This document shows positions 29,933 through 40,596 of a stretch of 64,000 nucleotides of DNA, one piece after another; position 1 is the stretch's first letter, and the number at the start of each line of letters is the position of its first letter. A program made the position numbers and the translations under genes. The notes beneath the pieces are model-generated. The model made no database searches. It was not told the origin of the DNA and saw only the letters and a list, made by a program, of their open reading frames with translations. Source of the DNA: PNON01 sp963757065 (GTDB taxonomy: Bacteria; Chloroflexota; Anaerolineae; Anaerolineales; Anaerolineaceae); NCBI GenBank assembly GCA_963757065.1, contig CAVWQC010000001.1, positions 434,001 through 498,000 of the forward strand, in the 5' to 3' direction.

Positions 29933-32900
29933 CTATTGGCAGGTCAACAGGCCTCCAGGTTGGTGAGTGACGGGATTGATCAGATCATACGGCTGCGAAT
30001 TTTCGAGGATAGCCATCATCCTGACCTCGTGTTCAACACCTGGAGCAAAAGTAAAACTCGGCAGGTTGGTCAGATCGAAATCGATGCTTCCGCCGGTATT
30101 TGAAAATTTGCCACCGACGAGAACATTATCCACATAAATACGGATATATAAGCTGCCAGTACCACCGGTTACTTTATGGGCATAACCGATCGCATGGCAA
30201 TTTGCCAGTGTCTGGCTGCCAAAATTACCTGAATGGACAAGATTGTAAGCATATAATGGCACTGGCGTAGCTGTTGGACCACCATTTGGTGTTGGACTGG
30301 CAGTTGGTGTGGGACTGGCTGTTGGTGTTGAACTGGCTGTTGATGTTGGTCCAACAGTCGCAGTTACAGCCGGTGATCCGGTGACAATAAATCCATCCAG
30401 AGAAACATAAGTCCCGCTCTGATGGGTCACCACGATGGTATGCGTTCCTGTTCTCCAGGCTGGCTGAGATCCAACGAAGCTGCAGCTTCTGGTTGGATGT
30501 GGATTGGTTTATTGTAGCCACATCAACGCCATCAATATTTACCCGCAGATTCCCAAATACAGTCGGGTATCCACGATAGATTACACTGACTTGCTCACCG
30601 GTGAAGGTGAACCTGGCAGTACTGCCAATTACTTTGGAATACTTCTCAGTATTCATATAATTTCCGCTGACCGGTTGAGCCACCCAGGTACCAGAATACA
30701 GAATTTGCGTGTTTCGTTCATCGTAAGTACCAATACCAACCGGAGGAATTGAAGTCTGTGTTGGTGTAGTCGTGTTCGTAGAGGTAGAGATGGATGTCAC
30801 TGTAGGTGTAAAGGAAGGGGTAGGAGTAAATGTCTCGGTAGGCGTAAGGGATTGAGTAGGAGTGAATGTCTCAGTTGGGGTCAGGGATTGCGTAGGAGTG
30901 AATGTCTCAGTTGGGGTAAGTGATTGTGTAGGGGTAAGCGTCTCTGTAGGTGTCATGGTCGGTGTGAGGGTATTCGTTACTGTCGCAGTAGCCGCCGGCT
31001 AGTCCGCTAACGAATAAAACCATCCAGAGAAACATAAGTCCCAGTCAGATGGGTCAATACGATGGTGTGATGTTCTCAGCAGTCAAAGGTGCCTGAGGCC
31101 CAGGACTTAGCTGCAGCTCTGAGTAGTTGTGTTTTGATCGATCGTCGCTACAATCCACCCCATCAATTGCAACCCCCATATTTCCAAAACGAACGGGAAA
31201 CCCACGATAAATGACCTGTACTTCTTCTCCCGTAAAGGTGAAGCTGGCTGTGCTGCCGATCACTTTGGAGTATGTTTCAGTGTTCAGATAGTTGCCGATA
31301 ACGCGTTGAGCAACCCATGAACCGGTATAGACGACATCGAACTGCTCGTTCATCGTAAGTACCATTACCAACCGGGGACAGGGGAGTCAATGAGTTGGGG
31401 TGGGTGTACAGGTCATAGTCGGGGTGAAGGTATTGGTTGCTTGTTGGCGTGGCGGTCGGCGGTCCGCTGACAATAAATCCATCCAGGGAAACATAAGGTC
31501 CCGGTCAGATGCGTCAAGACAATCGTATGTGTCCCTGGTTCCCAGACTGCCCGAGTACCAACGAAGCTGTTTTTCTGGGTAGATGTATTTTGAACGATCG
31601 TCCCTACACTCTCTCCATCAATAGCAACCCCCATATTCCCAAACGCTGACGGGTAACCGCGGTAGATGACACTGACCGCTTCCCCTGTAAAAGTGAAACT
31701 GGCTGTGCTGCCGATCACTTTGGAGTATTTCTCCGTGTTCAGATAATTGCCGGTAAGGGCTTGAGCCACCCAGGAACCGGTATACACGACATCGTGCTGT
31801 CGTTCATCGTAAGTGCCATAACCAACCGGTGGACGAGGGGTCATTGTCACGGTGGGGGTGCGTGTCATGGTCGGAGTGAACGTATTTGTCACAGTCGGGG
31901 TGGCTGTTGGTGGTCCGCTAACGATGAAACCATCCAGGGAAACATATGTCCCGGTCAGATGGGTCAATACGATATTATGGTTACCTGTTCCTAAATTTCC
32001 GGAATGCCATTGTTTTTGCAATGTCTGGGTGGATGTGTTCTGGTTGATCGTACCAAAATCCTCACCATCTATGGTAACTCCCATAGTCCCAAACGCGGAT
32101 GGATATCCACGGTAGATGACACTGAACTCTTCTCCTGAGAAAGAGATACTGGCTGTACTGCCTACTACCTTGGAATACTTCTCTGTGTTCAAATAGTTCC
32201 CACTGATAGCCTGAGCAACCCAGGATCCGGTATACACAACATCCGCTGATCGTTCATCGTAGGTGCCATAACCCACCGGTGCAAAACCCCTTTTTAGTTT
32301 CACCTGAAAACCAGTGGCAGATTCTGATAGGACCTCAATTGATAATTCTATTCGTTGAGTCAACAAATTTCTCACCGACATGCCATTGAGCTCCAGCATC
32401 CCCGGTGTAAATGGTAGAATCTAGGTCGATTACATCTGATGGAGTTGATATCGTATTTTGAATTTTGTGTATGATCACTGCTTTCGCAGGGAGTTTTGCA
32501 TCATAACCGGTCTTGTTTCTGACTTCCACTGTGTAAAAGTTCACTGGTTGAGTCGAGGATTGGAACTATAGGCGATCAGATAATTATTTGAGGCTGGTAA
32601 GGCTAGTTGCTCAATATTGATTGTGGCTTCCGAATTATCTGGCAGTGTATAATGTTGTTAACGGAGGAATCCATCCCAGCTGGGCTTTGTTGTAATGCGT
32701 TTGGATGCTGACTAAGGCAACCGTAAGTAGGGTCCGTGGTAATCTATCACAAGAATCCCAGTTATCACCCATCAGGTCCCAAACATTGTTGTATTCAATT
32801 CCATGACCGGATGAATATGGGAGTCCAAAAAAGTACCCCATCACCTGGGCAAGGTAGGTGATATTCGGAATATCCCCAGGGCTGCATACCACGTCGTCCA

Positions 32901-33900
32901 CCGTTCATGATCAACTCCGTCCAGAGTGATCCTGATATCTTCCACTCCAGGAATAACCATCCAAATCATAATTGAACATTAAATTTATACCACCCGCGGA
33001 AAGCAGAAAAATCGACTGTGGGATCCGCGGCTGTGAGTACAATCGTCAGCCGCCCGGATAAAATCCAAATCCAGGTATCCATCACTGTTCATATCATAAA
33101 CATAGTAAGATCTGGGTTGAGGCAAAGTAAACCAGCCGGCCGCTGTACTGCCTGCGAGGTTCAACTGACCATAACTTACCTCATTCCAATAATTGCTCAA
33201 CTCCCGGATAACTGGGAGGAGTACATGTCCTGAAAATAAGCCAGTCTTTTGGTTCATCAGAAACATTATTAAACTTACACAATATGGAGATAAACGGTCT
33301 TGAACCAGTCAGACATCTGCTGATTCAATGCTATTTGCTCAGTACATGGCATCCATGTGAGGGAAATACTGGTCACTTGCAACGTTGGATTGATCTGGTT
33401 ATCTGCTGCTTCCGACCAGATGCCTTCAACGGTTACATTCATATGATTGATAGGATTGGCCATTCCATCGTCAAGGCCGATACAATTCTCCGATTCAGGA
33501 TCAGGGTAATGGACTCGCCGGCATCATTTGTAAGAACGTACCGTGATACGGGTTTGGAAATTGCAGAATTTCTTGAATCACCCCAGATGATATTGAACCA
33601 TCCGGATACAACGTTGACTTGCGTGGATAGTAGAGATCTTCTATCCGGAGTCTGGTGTACTTGTGCAAATGAGTTCGGGTTCAATTGTCGGGATGAGATG
33701 CCGGATCGCCCGGTATTGGTATTTCCGTGCACGACAGATCCAGGTGGAACTGGTGATGGAGTTGCTGTTTCCAGGATTCCAGGTGTCGCTGTCGGGATTT
33801 CTTGCGCCAAAGCCTTCGAATTGAATGATATGGCTAAACCGAAGATAAATATTAAAATAAAAGTAATATTGACAACGAAGAATTTGCTTTTCCGCCCCAT
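29933..33900 (-). CDS. Secreted M6/M11-like protein with lost zinc site and four binding repeats (many frame breaks)
   Basis: One long gene of about 1,320 codons, cut by at least seven frame breaks. Start MGRKSKFFVVN with signal peptide after AAGGAGTAATTT. Then a Thr/Pro stem, a prodomain, and a gametolysin/M6-like region: NYWNEVSYGQLNLAGS, GWFTLPQPRSYY, DMNSDGYLDLDF, and NNVWDLMGDNWD as Met-turn. The place expected for HExxHxxGxxH reads QVMGYFFGLPY (about 32820-32855), with all three His and the Glu replaced. Four galactose-binding-like repeats (30370-32279), Thr/Pro linkers and a C-terminal beta domain (YNLVHSGNFGS to GGLLTCQ) follow. Probably a non-catalytic cell-surface binding protein. 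Confidence 0.7.
30370..32279 (-). repeat. Four galactose-binding-like domain repeats
   Basis: Units at about 31910-32279, 31458-31830, 30998-31375 and 30370-30745. Each begins GYGTYDERxxDVVYTGSWVAQ, continues with GNYLNTEKYSKVIGSTASF and VIYRGYPSAFGNMGVAIDG, and ends THLTGTYVSLDGFIVSG. DNA identity between units is high enough to see by eye, suggesting recent duplication. They are separated by Thr/Pro-rich linkers. Confidence 0.85.
30790..30960 (-). repeat. 36-base tandem repeats encoding a TPTETFTPTQSL linker
   Basis: About four near-identical units encode alternating TPTETFTPTQSL in the linker between the third and fourth binding repeats. Such linkers are extended and often glycosylated. 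Confidence 0.8.
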
Positions 33901-34208
33901 AAATTACTCCTTATATTCTTTCCGGGTATTTAGATGATAACCACCCTCTAATAGATGCTGGTCTTTCGATTGCATTTGTCATGCCAGATAAATGGAAAGT
34001 AAAACTGGCATTATCTCATTCATTAATATCATTGAAACGTACCACAGGTCATTTCTTCCATTTCTGGACCAAACTAAAGATGATCCAGCCTGACAACAAG
34101 GGGTCATACCGATCCGGTTGGGTGAGGAGAATTCCTATCGGAAGTTGAAACAAAAAAAATGAGATACCCATCCATACTGCAGAGTATCTCATTCTTAATC
34201 CGGGTATA
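33901..34208. other. Intergenic stretch with terminator at 34158-34193
   Basis: No gene is seen. AATGAGATAC (34158-34167) pairs with GTATCTCATT (34184-34193); read on the minus strand it is followed by ATTTTTTTTG, so it is a good terminator for the papain-type gene that ends at 34209. The rest is the upstream region of the gene starting at 33900; I see no clear promoter. Confidence 0.7.
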
Positions 34209-37200
34209 TTATCTTACTTTTGGAATTCCCGTTGGACCATACAACGAAAGGGTCTCCCCAAAGACTTCGCTTCCGTTGATAAAGGACTGAATGGATCCTA
34301 ATACTGGTATGCCAAGGGTGGCATAATTGACCATCATGGTTTCACTGGCTTCAGCACCCCTGTACATCATTACTCCTGCACGACCATTCTGGACACTGAA
34401 AACTGAACTGGAAAATACTTGAATATTATTAATATAGAAGACCATCGTGGGACCTTTTGCATATACTTTTAGCGTATTCCAACCGCCTTGATTGATCGCT
34501 GATGTATATGTCCATGGTTTTACTGCAGAATAAGTTCCATTCACTGCTTTCCAAATGCTAAAATAACCGGCATTATTGATCAAAAACTCATAATCTGTAT
34601 TAAATCCATTATATGAATTTAATGGCTCATTCCCACGAAGAACCAATCCAAAAGAATACCAATCATACCCATTACTATCTTCAGTTTTATATACATTTGC
34701 CAGATAAGTAAAATCGGAATGGTTGGAATTATGGTAGGCGGTTGTAAAATTATCATTTACTCCATTGCTTATCATATTGTTGGCGTCAACTGTCCAATAT
34801 CCACTGGGAACACTGATCCAATTAGCCATGCTCCCATTAAATTGGGAGTCGAAGGATTCGTAAAAAGTCAAACTACGTACCGCACTCCAGGCTCCGGGTT
34901 CTCCATGGACGTTGACCGCGCGTACCCGCCAGTACTTCAATCCATCGGTCAGCGGGGTGGCTGTGTAGGTCAATCCCAGTCCGTGGCTTCCTGCTCGATC
35001 GGCACGGCAAACGTCGCCAGGTTGTCGATCTGGATCTCATAGGTGCTTCCATAGGGTACAGCGTTCCAGCCAAAATCAGGGGTGGTATCCAGGGTGACCA
35101 GCGCGTTCGCGGGTAAGGTGAGCACCGGTGCGACCGGGATCGGTTGGCGGATAATGACAGTTCTGGATGCGCTCCAACCACTCCAGTTGCCTGCCGGATC
35201 GCGGGATTGGGCACACCAGTTGTATGTCCCCAGTTCCATGGCGGGCGGCAGGTGGGTCAAGGTCGCCTGGACTGCAGATGTATACAGCGGTGAAGGACAG
35301 TTGACTTCGTCGTCATAGGCGAACTGGTAGGCATTGGCGGTGGCAGCATGCCAGCCATGAGAAGGTCGGTGTTCCACGGGACGATGGCAGCGTTGGCTGG
35401 CAGGCTGAGGACCGGCGGCAGCGGGGCTGTGGTGTCGATGGTGACGGCACGCGGCAGGCTCCAGGCTCCATATTGTCCGAATGTATTAATCGCTCTTACA
35501 TGCCAGTACCAGATTCCAGCAGGTAATGGATTTACTGTAAAGGATAATTGACCAGCAGTTCCTGTATTATCAATTAATGGACTGGCAAATGTATTGAGAT
35601 CATCCACCTGGATTTGATATGTATTTCCATTCGCAACACTTGACCATTGGAATACAACATTTGAATCATCGGTTACGATAGCATTGCTGGGTGAAGTGAG
35701 GGTTGGTGCCAGGGGAATAGGTGTACCCACGTTATATCTAACCCAGGAAGTTCCTTCGCCCACACGTGAGGTTCCCCAACGGATACGCATATACCCCGAT
35801 TCTCCCCACCATGTTCCCCAACTATTCCGTAAATTCCACGTTTGGGTGGAATCATCCCATCCAGTCAAGACTACATAATGGTTGATTCCGCCATTGCAAT
35901 CTGTGGCAGATTCCTCTGTAGAAAAAACTCCTCCCGTATAGTCACCAAAAGAATCCCCCGCACAAATCCTGGTTGAAACCGGACCGTATTGGAAAATTGC
36001 TGATTTAATCGCAGCAACACTTGGAATAGTAAATTCACTTCCAGAAACAAAGGAATAGCTGCTCAATTTGTACGGATGAGTGTATGAAATAGAACAACTT
36101 CCATTTGTCCCGGAATATGGGAATGAGGTTTCTAACACAGCACCAATCTCTGTCTGGTTATAACCAAGTGTATTGTAATGATACTTGTGAGCAGCATATC
36201 CGCCGTAATCACAATTCCAACCATTTTTATTACATGAAACAAGGAACTGCTCAGATAAATCTTCCAGTGGTCCACCGGCAATTCTTATAGCAGATTCCAT
36301 AACGCCTACCGTGCTAAAAGCCCAGCACGATCCACACGAACCTTGATTACGAATATCTGGGATTACACCAAAGTTTCGCCAATCATATGATGAAGGTAGA
36401 GATACATCCTGGGGTAAAACTTGGATCTGTTCTGTATCCGTGGAATTGGATGAAAGTTCTTCAGCAGGATTCGTAATTAGTGGATTTGGATTGGTCAGAT
36501 CTAATGAATTGACAACATTTGAAAACGTGATATTCAAGGCTGCATGCAGGTTGGAATTTGGGTCAAATGGTTGGCGGTATTTAAGCTGCAGGTTTCCGAT
36601 TCCAACTCCAATAGCGTGAAATTTAATAGTCTCAATGGATGAACTTTAGTAATCCTTCACCGCGTTGAAAGAAAGCAGCTTCAGTTGATTGAATGAATTG
36701 GACATCCTCTGTAGATTGTGAGAATTTCCACGTGTAACCAGCCGAAAGCCGAGTCTCCAGGTTTATATCCAATTCCTGGTTGGATTCAACAGGCATACTT
36801 ACATTCAGTTCAATCGGACCACCAAGAAAATCGATGACTGGTGAGATATCTTCAAAGACCGCCTCACGAAGTTGGTCGATACTTTCGACGCCGGAAAACT
36901 TGATCCGGTCATCCAAGATTTCGTACTGAACTCCCGAAGCTGTAAGGTTGGAGAAAGAATTGTATTGAGAAGAATTCAAGAGCAGCGATCTGTTCGGGTG
37001 AGATTACGATAACAACTTCCCAGTATAAGGCCGGGGTGGTCGTATCTGTAGGTTCTGGTGTGGGTTCACTAGTTGGGGTTGGAGTGAGTTCAAGAGTTGG
37101 TTCAAATGTGGGTTCAATCGTCGGCTCAAATGTAGGTTCAACAGTCGGTTCCAGGGTTGGTTCAACAGCCGGTTCCAAGGTTGGTTCAACGGTTGGTGTG

Positions 37201-37367
37201 TCAGTCACAATTGGAGTAACTGTGGGAGTATCCGTCGGGGTTGGTGTCCCGCCATCTTGTGCGAAAGCAGATGTGAACGTCCCAAATATCAGACTGCTGA
37301 TCATCAAAACATTTAATGCGACCGATAGTATTCGCCTGGTGATAATACCCTTGCCTAGTACTGACAT
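34209..37367 (-). CDS. Secreted papain-type protease with N-terminal chagasin-like domain and FnIII modules (frame-broken)
   Basis: About 1,050 residues. A signal peptide (ending about AFAQDG) follows a GGAGG-type site. Then a Thr/Pro/Glu linker, a domain with chagasin (I42) features (LSAGYTWKF as the NPTTGYxW loop, GVGIGNLQLKYRQPF as the GxGG and RPW loops), and a papain (C1A) domain with QGSCGSCWAFS (Cys), NHYVVLTGWD (His) and NSWGTWWGESGYMRI (Asn). Two to three fibronectin-III-like modules and a C-terminal laminin-G-like beta domain (FYESFDSQFNG to VNYATLGIPV) follow. Frame breaks lie near 36950, 36645, 35365 and 34985. The inhibitor-like domain may act as a propeptide. The catalytic triad is intact. 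Confidence 0.8.
37060..37215 (-). repeat. Tandem repeat encoding a (V/F/L)EPT linker
   Basis: Short units encode PTVEPTLEPAVEPTLEP and related stretches in the N-terminal linker of the papain-type protein. Units are 12 or 24 bases long and very similar, which also makes this stretch prone to length change. Confidence 0.8.
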
Positions 37368-37704
37368 ATGCTAACCCTCCCGATGTTTTGGCTTTTCAAC
37401 CGTGGAACAAAATTATATTTCCCGCCTTATTCTTGAGTGATGAATGCTGTTTATGAGTATTATCGGTTCATTTCCATTCTTAGGAAATTATTTTAAACAA
37501 AAATATTTCATATTATATGTATGTAATGATGCTGAAATCTCCATTTATTAGTTTATCATTAATGGATACATTTATCCTGAAGTAGATATTACAGGATTAT
37601 TAACAATCAAGATGCAGTCCGCGCCGGTAATCGCCAATGGATGAGTTTTACATTTGATGAAAGTGGTTCCAGGAAGTTGAAATAATATAGCGCAAATAAC
37701 CCGC
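37368..37704. other. Intergenic stretch upstream of the papain-type gene
   Basis: No open frame of note, no tRNA and no strong hairpin is visible in these 337 bases. They are AT-rich and must contain the promoter of the gene starting at 37367. Confidence 0.5.
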
Positions 37705-39412
37705 TTATTCCCTGCGCCTGCGGGTTACGAGAAGAAATATAACCAGCGCTATTCCTCCCAACAACAGGCATAATCCGCCGGTCAATAGTAAAGTACTCCC
37801 GGGCAGATTACACTGGGGTGTTGCCAGATACTGTTGGTTCGACTACTGGAGTAGCGGTTTGAGTAACAACTATTAATGTACTTGTAGCATCGGTTAATGC
37901 GTTTACCTCAGGTGCATTGCCGGTTATGACTGTTGTTATGGCAATAGTCGGCAATACTGTTGGAGCAGGTGTTAATGTCACCGTGGGGGTCAGGCTGCCA
38001 GGGTAACCATAATTGTATTGGTAAGTAGGCGATTTTTGTCTGGGCGGGTTGATCCTGGTTTGCAATGCATTATCCATCTGGATCAATCCGAAACCATATT
38101 CGGCATCCCAACCGGATGATCCCAGATCCAGTGCTGTCTGCTCCATAATACTTTCAATCCGCTGAGGTCCAGCCATGCCAGACATACCCCATAAGATGGC
38201 AGCCAATCCACTTACATAAGGCGTTGACATGCTTGTTCCTGTGCGGTTCCCATAACCTCCACCAGGATTAGTTGAGAAGATCGCCTCCCCGGGGGCAACG
38301 AGGTCCAAACCTGTACCATAGTTGGAAAAACCGGAGCGTTGGTCCAGACTGTTCGTTGAACCAACTGCGATCACTGCCGGGTACCGGGCAGGGTATCTCA
38401 AATTGCCTGATGCATCGTTCCCCGCAGCAGCAATAAGCATAACTCCATGGTTAATTGCATAGTCAACTGCGGTTTTCAGGGTATCATTGGGTAACAACCC
38501 TCCCAGGCTTAAATTAATGATCTGCGCACCATGGTCGACTGACCAGATGATCCCCGCAGAGAGATTGGCATAATTGCCATCTCCAACTGCGTTTAATACT
38601 CTTACCGGCAGGATCTGCGCTCCCCAGGATACACCTGCTACACCGGTACTATTATTGGAAGAAGCTGCAGCAATACCCGCAACGTGTGTCCCATGCCCAT
38701 AATCATCCTGAGGTATATTGTCACCATCAATAAAATCCGTTCCCGGCAATACCTTCATCACCAGGTCTGGATGAAATGCATCTACCCCTGAATCAACCAC
38801 GGCAATGGTAACAGATGTGGAACCTGTCGAAATTTCCCATCCCTGAGGTGCATGAATTCTGAACAATCCATACTGAGATCCAAAATTTGTATCATTGGGG
38901 AATACATCCAGAGCCTGCACTTCACCATCTGTTTCTACAAATATCACCTCCGGATCGGCTTTGAGATCTTTTTTTATCTGGCTGACTTGATCAGCAGGAA
39001 CATCCATGATGACCACGCCAATTTTCGCCAATTCGATGGCTGTTGTATCTAAAATCCGCTCTGCTCCTTTGGCCATCAATCGTTCAGGAGAATATGATCC
39101 GGTAGTGCGTACGAGTAGTCGAGTAAAAGCTATAGGGTCATCCGGTGTCACGGAAGTCTCGGTCACTGTGGGAGTATCCGTTATTCCGGTAGGTGAAGGT
39201 GTAACACTCTCAGTTGCTGTCTCAATTTCCTGGACGGATTGTGATGTATCCGGGGTGTCAGTAGGGGTATCAGTAGGTGTTTCAGAGGGTTGGCCTTCAG
39301 CAGGAGGCAATTCATCCTGCCCTGATACTATGGAATTAATGGGAAAAAGATTAAATGACGCGATCCAGAAGCAAATAATTATCCCGGACCAAAGACGCTT
39401 AGCTCTACCCAT
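37705..39412 (-). CDS. Secreted subtilisin-like protease with C-terminal membrane anchor (one frame break)
   Basis: This S8 serine protease has about 567 residues. Signal peptide, Thr/Pro stem, inhibitor_I9-like propeptide (FTRLLVRTTGSYSPERLMAKGAERI...VIFVETDGEVQAL), then the catalytic domain with Asp in AVVDSGVD, His in GHGTHVAG and Ser in GTSMSTPYVSG; the oxyanion Asn is in AAAGNDASG. A Pro/Thr linker follows. The continuous frame ends at 37808, but a shifted frame continues with NLPGSTLLLTGGLCLLLGG, a membrane span and RRRRE to the stop at 37705. That is the layout of a cell-wall or membrane anchor, so I include it with a break near 37800. The mature enzyme is likely tethered outside the cell. 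Confidence 0.9.
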
Positions 39413-39510
39413 AGCCCTTATTTTCCCACAGATTTCAAATACCTCACAATCGATCTTGCAGTAATGGGATTAGTATCCAATATTCGTTCAGTATTATATT
39501 TTTATTAGAG

Positions 39511-39541
39511 TTACTGATATTATAAAGTTTTATTGTATAAT
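39511..39541 (+). promoter_or_regulatory. Promoter of the CarH-type regulator
   Basis: TATAAT at 39536-39541 with TTACTG at 39511-39516 (19-base spacer, weak). The leader to the ATG at 39562 would be short. As CarH-type repressors often bind their own promoter, operator sites may overlap here; none is identified. Confidence 0.45.
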
Positions 39542-39561
39542 GTTTGTTTAGAGGTGCCAAT

Positions 39562-40506
39562 ATGACAACATTAATTGAACTCTCGTCTGACGCGCGATAT
39601 ACGATAAAAACAGTTACCACTCAGACAGGTATACGTGCGGTCACAATACGAGCTTGGGAAAATCGTTATGGCCTTCTAAATCCACAACGCTCAGAGAATC
39701 GGTACCGCTTATATTCAGACCGGGATGTTGCCACCTTACGTTGGGTGAAAAGCCAGGTTGACCAGGGAATATCCATTTCCAGTGTTGTCAGGGATTTAAA
39801 TAATATTATTAATCGTGGCGAATTCCCTGAAGTCCTACCGGCGATTGCACCCCGTTCCCGCAGCTACCAACCTGTTCCTCCGGAAAAACTGGCAGACCAG
39901 CTTTTTCACGCACTCTTCAAACATGATGAAGCAACAGCCAATGAGTTGCTAAAACAATCGAATACCATGTACGACCTTACTACTGTTTGCATGGATGTCA
40001 TCGGGGCTGCCCTGGTAAAAATTGGGGATGCCTGGCACCGCGGAGAGATGCGCATCACAGATGAGCATTTCGCCAGTCGTATACTGCAAGGTAAACTGCT
40101 CAATTTATTGCAGGCATACCCCAATAGAAGAGGAGCCCCGTTGATCTTAATGACTTGTGCTCCGGAGGAGACACATGAGATCGCCTGTTTGATGATGTCG
40201 GTACTTCTGCGGCATAGCGGTTACAGGGTCGAATATCTTGGACCCGACCTCCCTATCGACGATCTGATCGATTATGCCCGCCAGGAAAAACCAGCCATGC
40301 TCTGCATAAGCGCAACAGTGGAAGAAAATGCTTTAAGATTAACTCGTGTTCAGGAAAAACTATCCAGAGTCAAACCTAAGCCATTATTCGGATATGGGGG
40401 TCAAGCTTTCATGTTAAAACCTGACCTAAAAAACAAAGTGCCCGGGGAATATCTAGGAGATAGTATTGCGGAAGGGGTCATCCGGGTTGAACATCTTTTA
40501 GGATGA
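39562..40506 (+). CDS. CarH/LitR-type MerR regulator with B12-binding photosensor domain
   Basis: The protein has 314 residues. The N-terminal MerR winged helix (YTIKTVTTQTGIRAVTIRAWENRYGLL...RYRLYSDRDV) binds DNA. The middle four-helix bundle contains the light-sensor motif W-x9-EH (Trp158, then Glu168-His169), with His159 directly after the Trp, as in Thermus CarH. The C-terminal Rossmann domain has EETHE with His205 as likely lower cobalt ligand, 47 residues after the Trp. This set is known from adenosylcobalamin-dependent repressors that release DNA on illumination. I chose the ATG at 39562 (GAGGTG upstream) over an in-frame TTG at 39544. The regulated genes are unknown; the usual carotenoid genes are not nearby. 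Confidence 0.88.
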   Translation: MTTLIELSSDARYTIKTVTTQTGIRAVTIRAWENRYGLLNPQRSENRYRLYSDRDVATLRWVKSQVDQGISISSVVRDLNNIINRGEFPEVLPAIAPRSRSYQPVPPEKLADQLFHALFKHDEATANELLKQSNTMYDLTTVCMDVIGAALVKIGDAWHRGEMRITDEHFASRILQGKLLNLLQAYPNRRGAPLILMTCAPEETHEIACLMMSVLLRHSGYRVEYLGPDLPIDDLIDYARQEKPAMLCISATVEENALRLTRVQEKLSRVKPKPLFGYGGQAFMLKPDLKNKVPGEYLGDSIAEGVIRVEHLLG

Positions 40507-40596
40507 TATAGTCTGCCACCCACCCATCGATTTATCAGAATATTCATCAGCACATTAATTGCTAATAAACAAAATACCATTAATAAGGGGAACTCC

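Noticed and set aside
33284..33937. A 217-codon plus-strand open frame opposite the secreted M6-like gene
   Set aside because: The minus strand carries a signal peptide, a ribosome site and family motifs; the plus frame has none.
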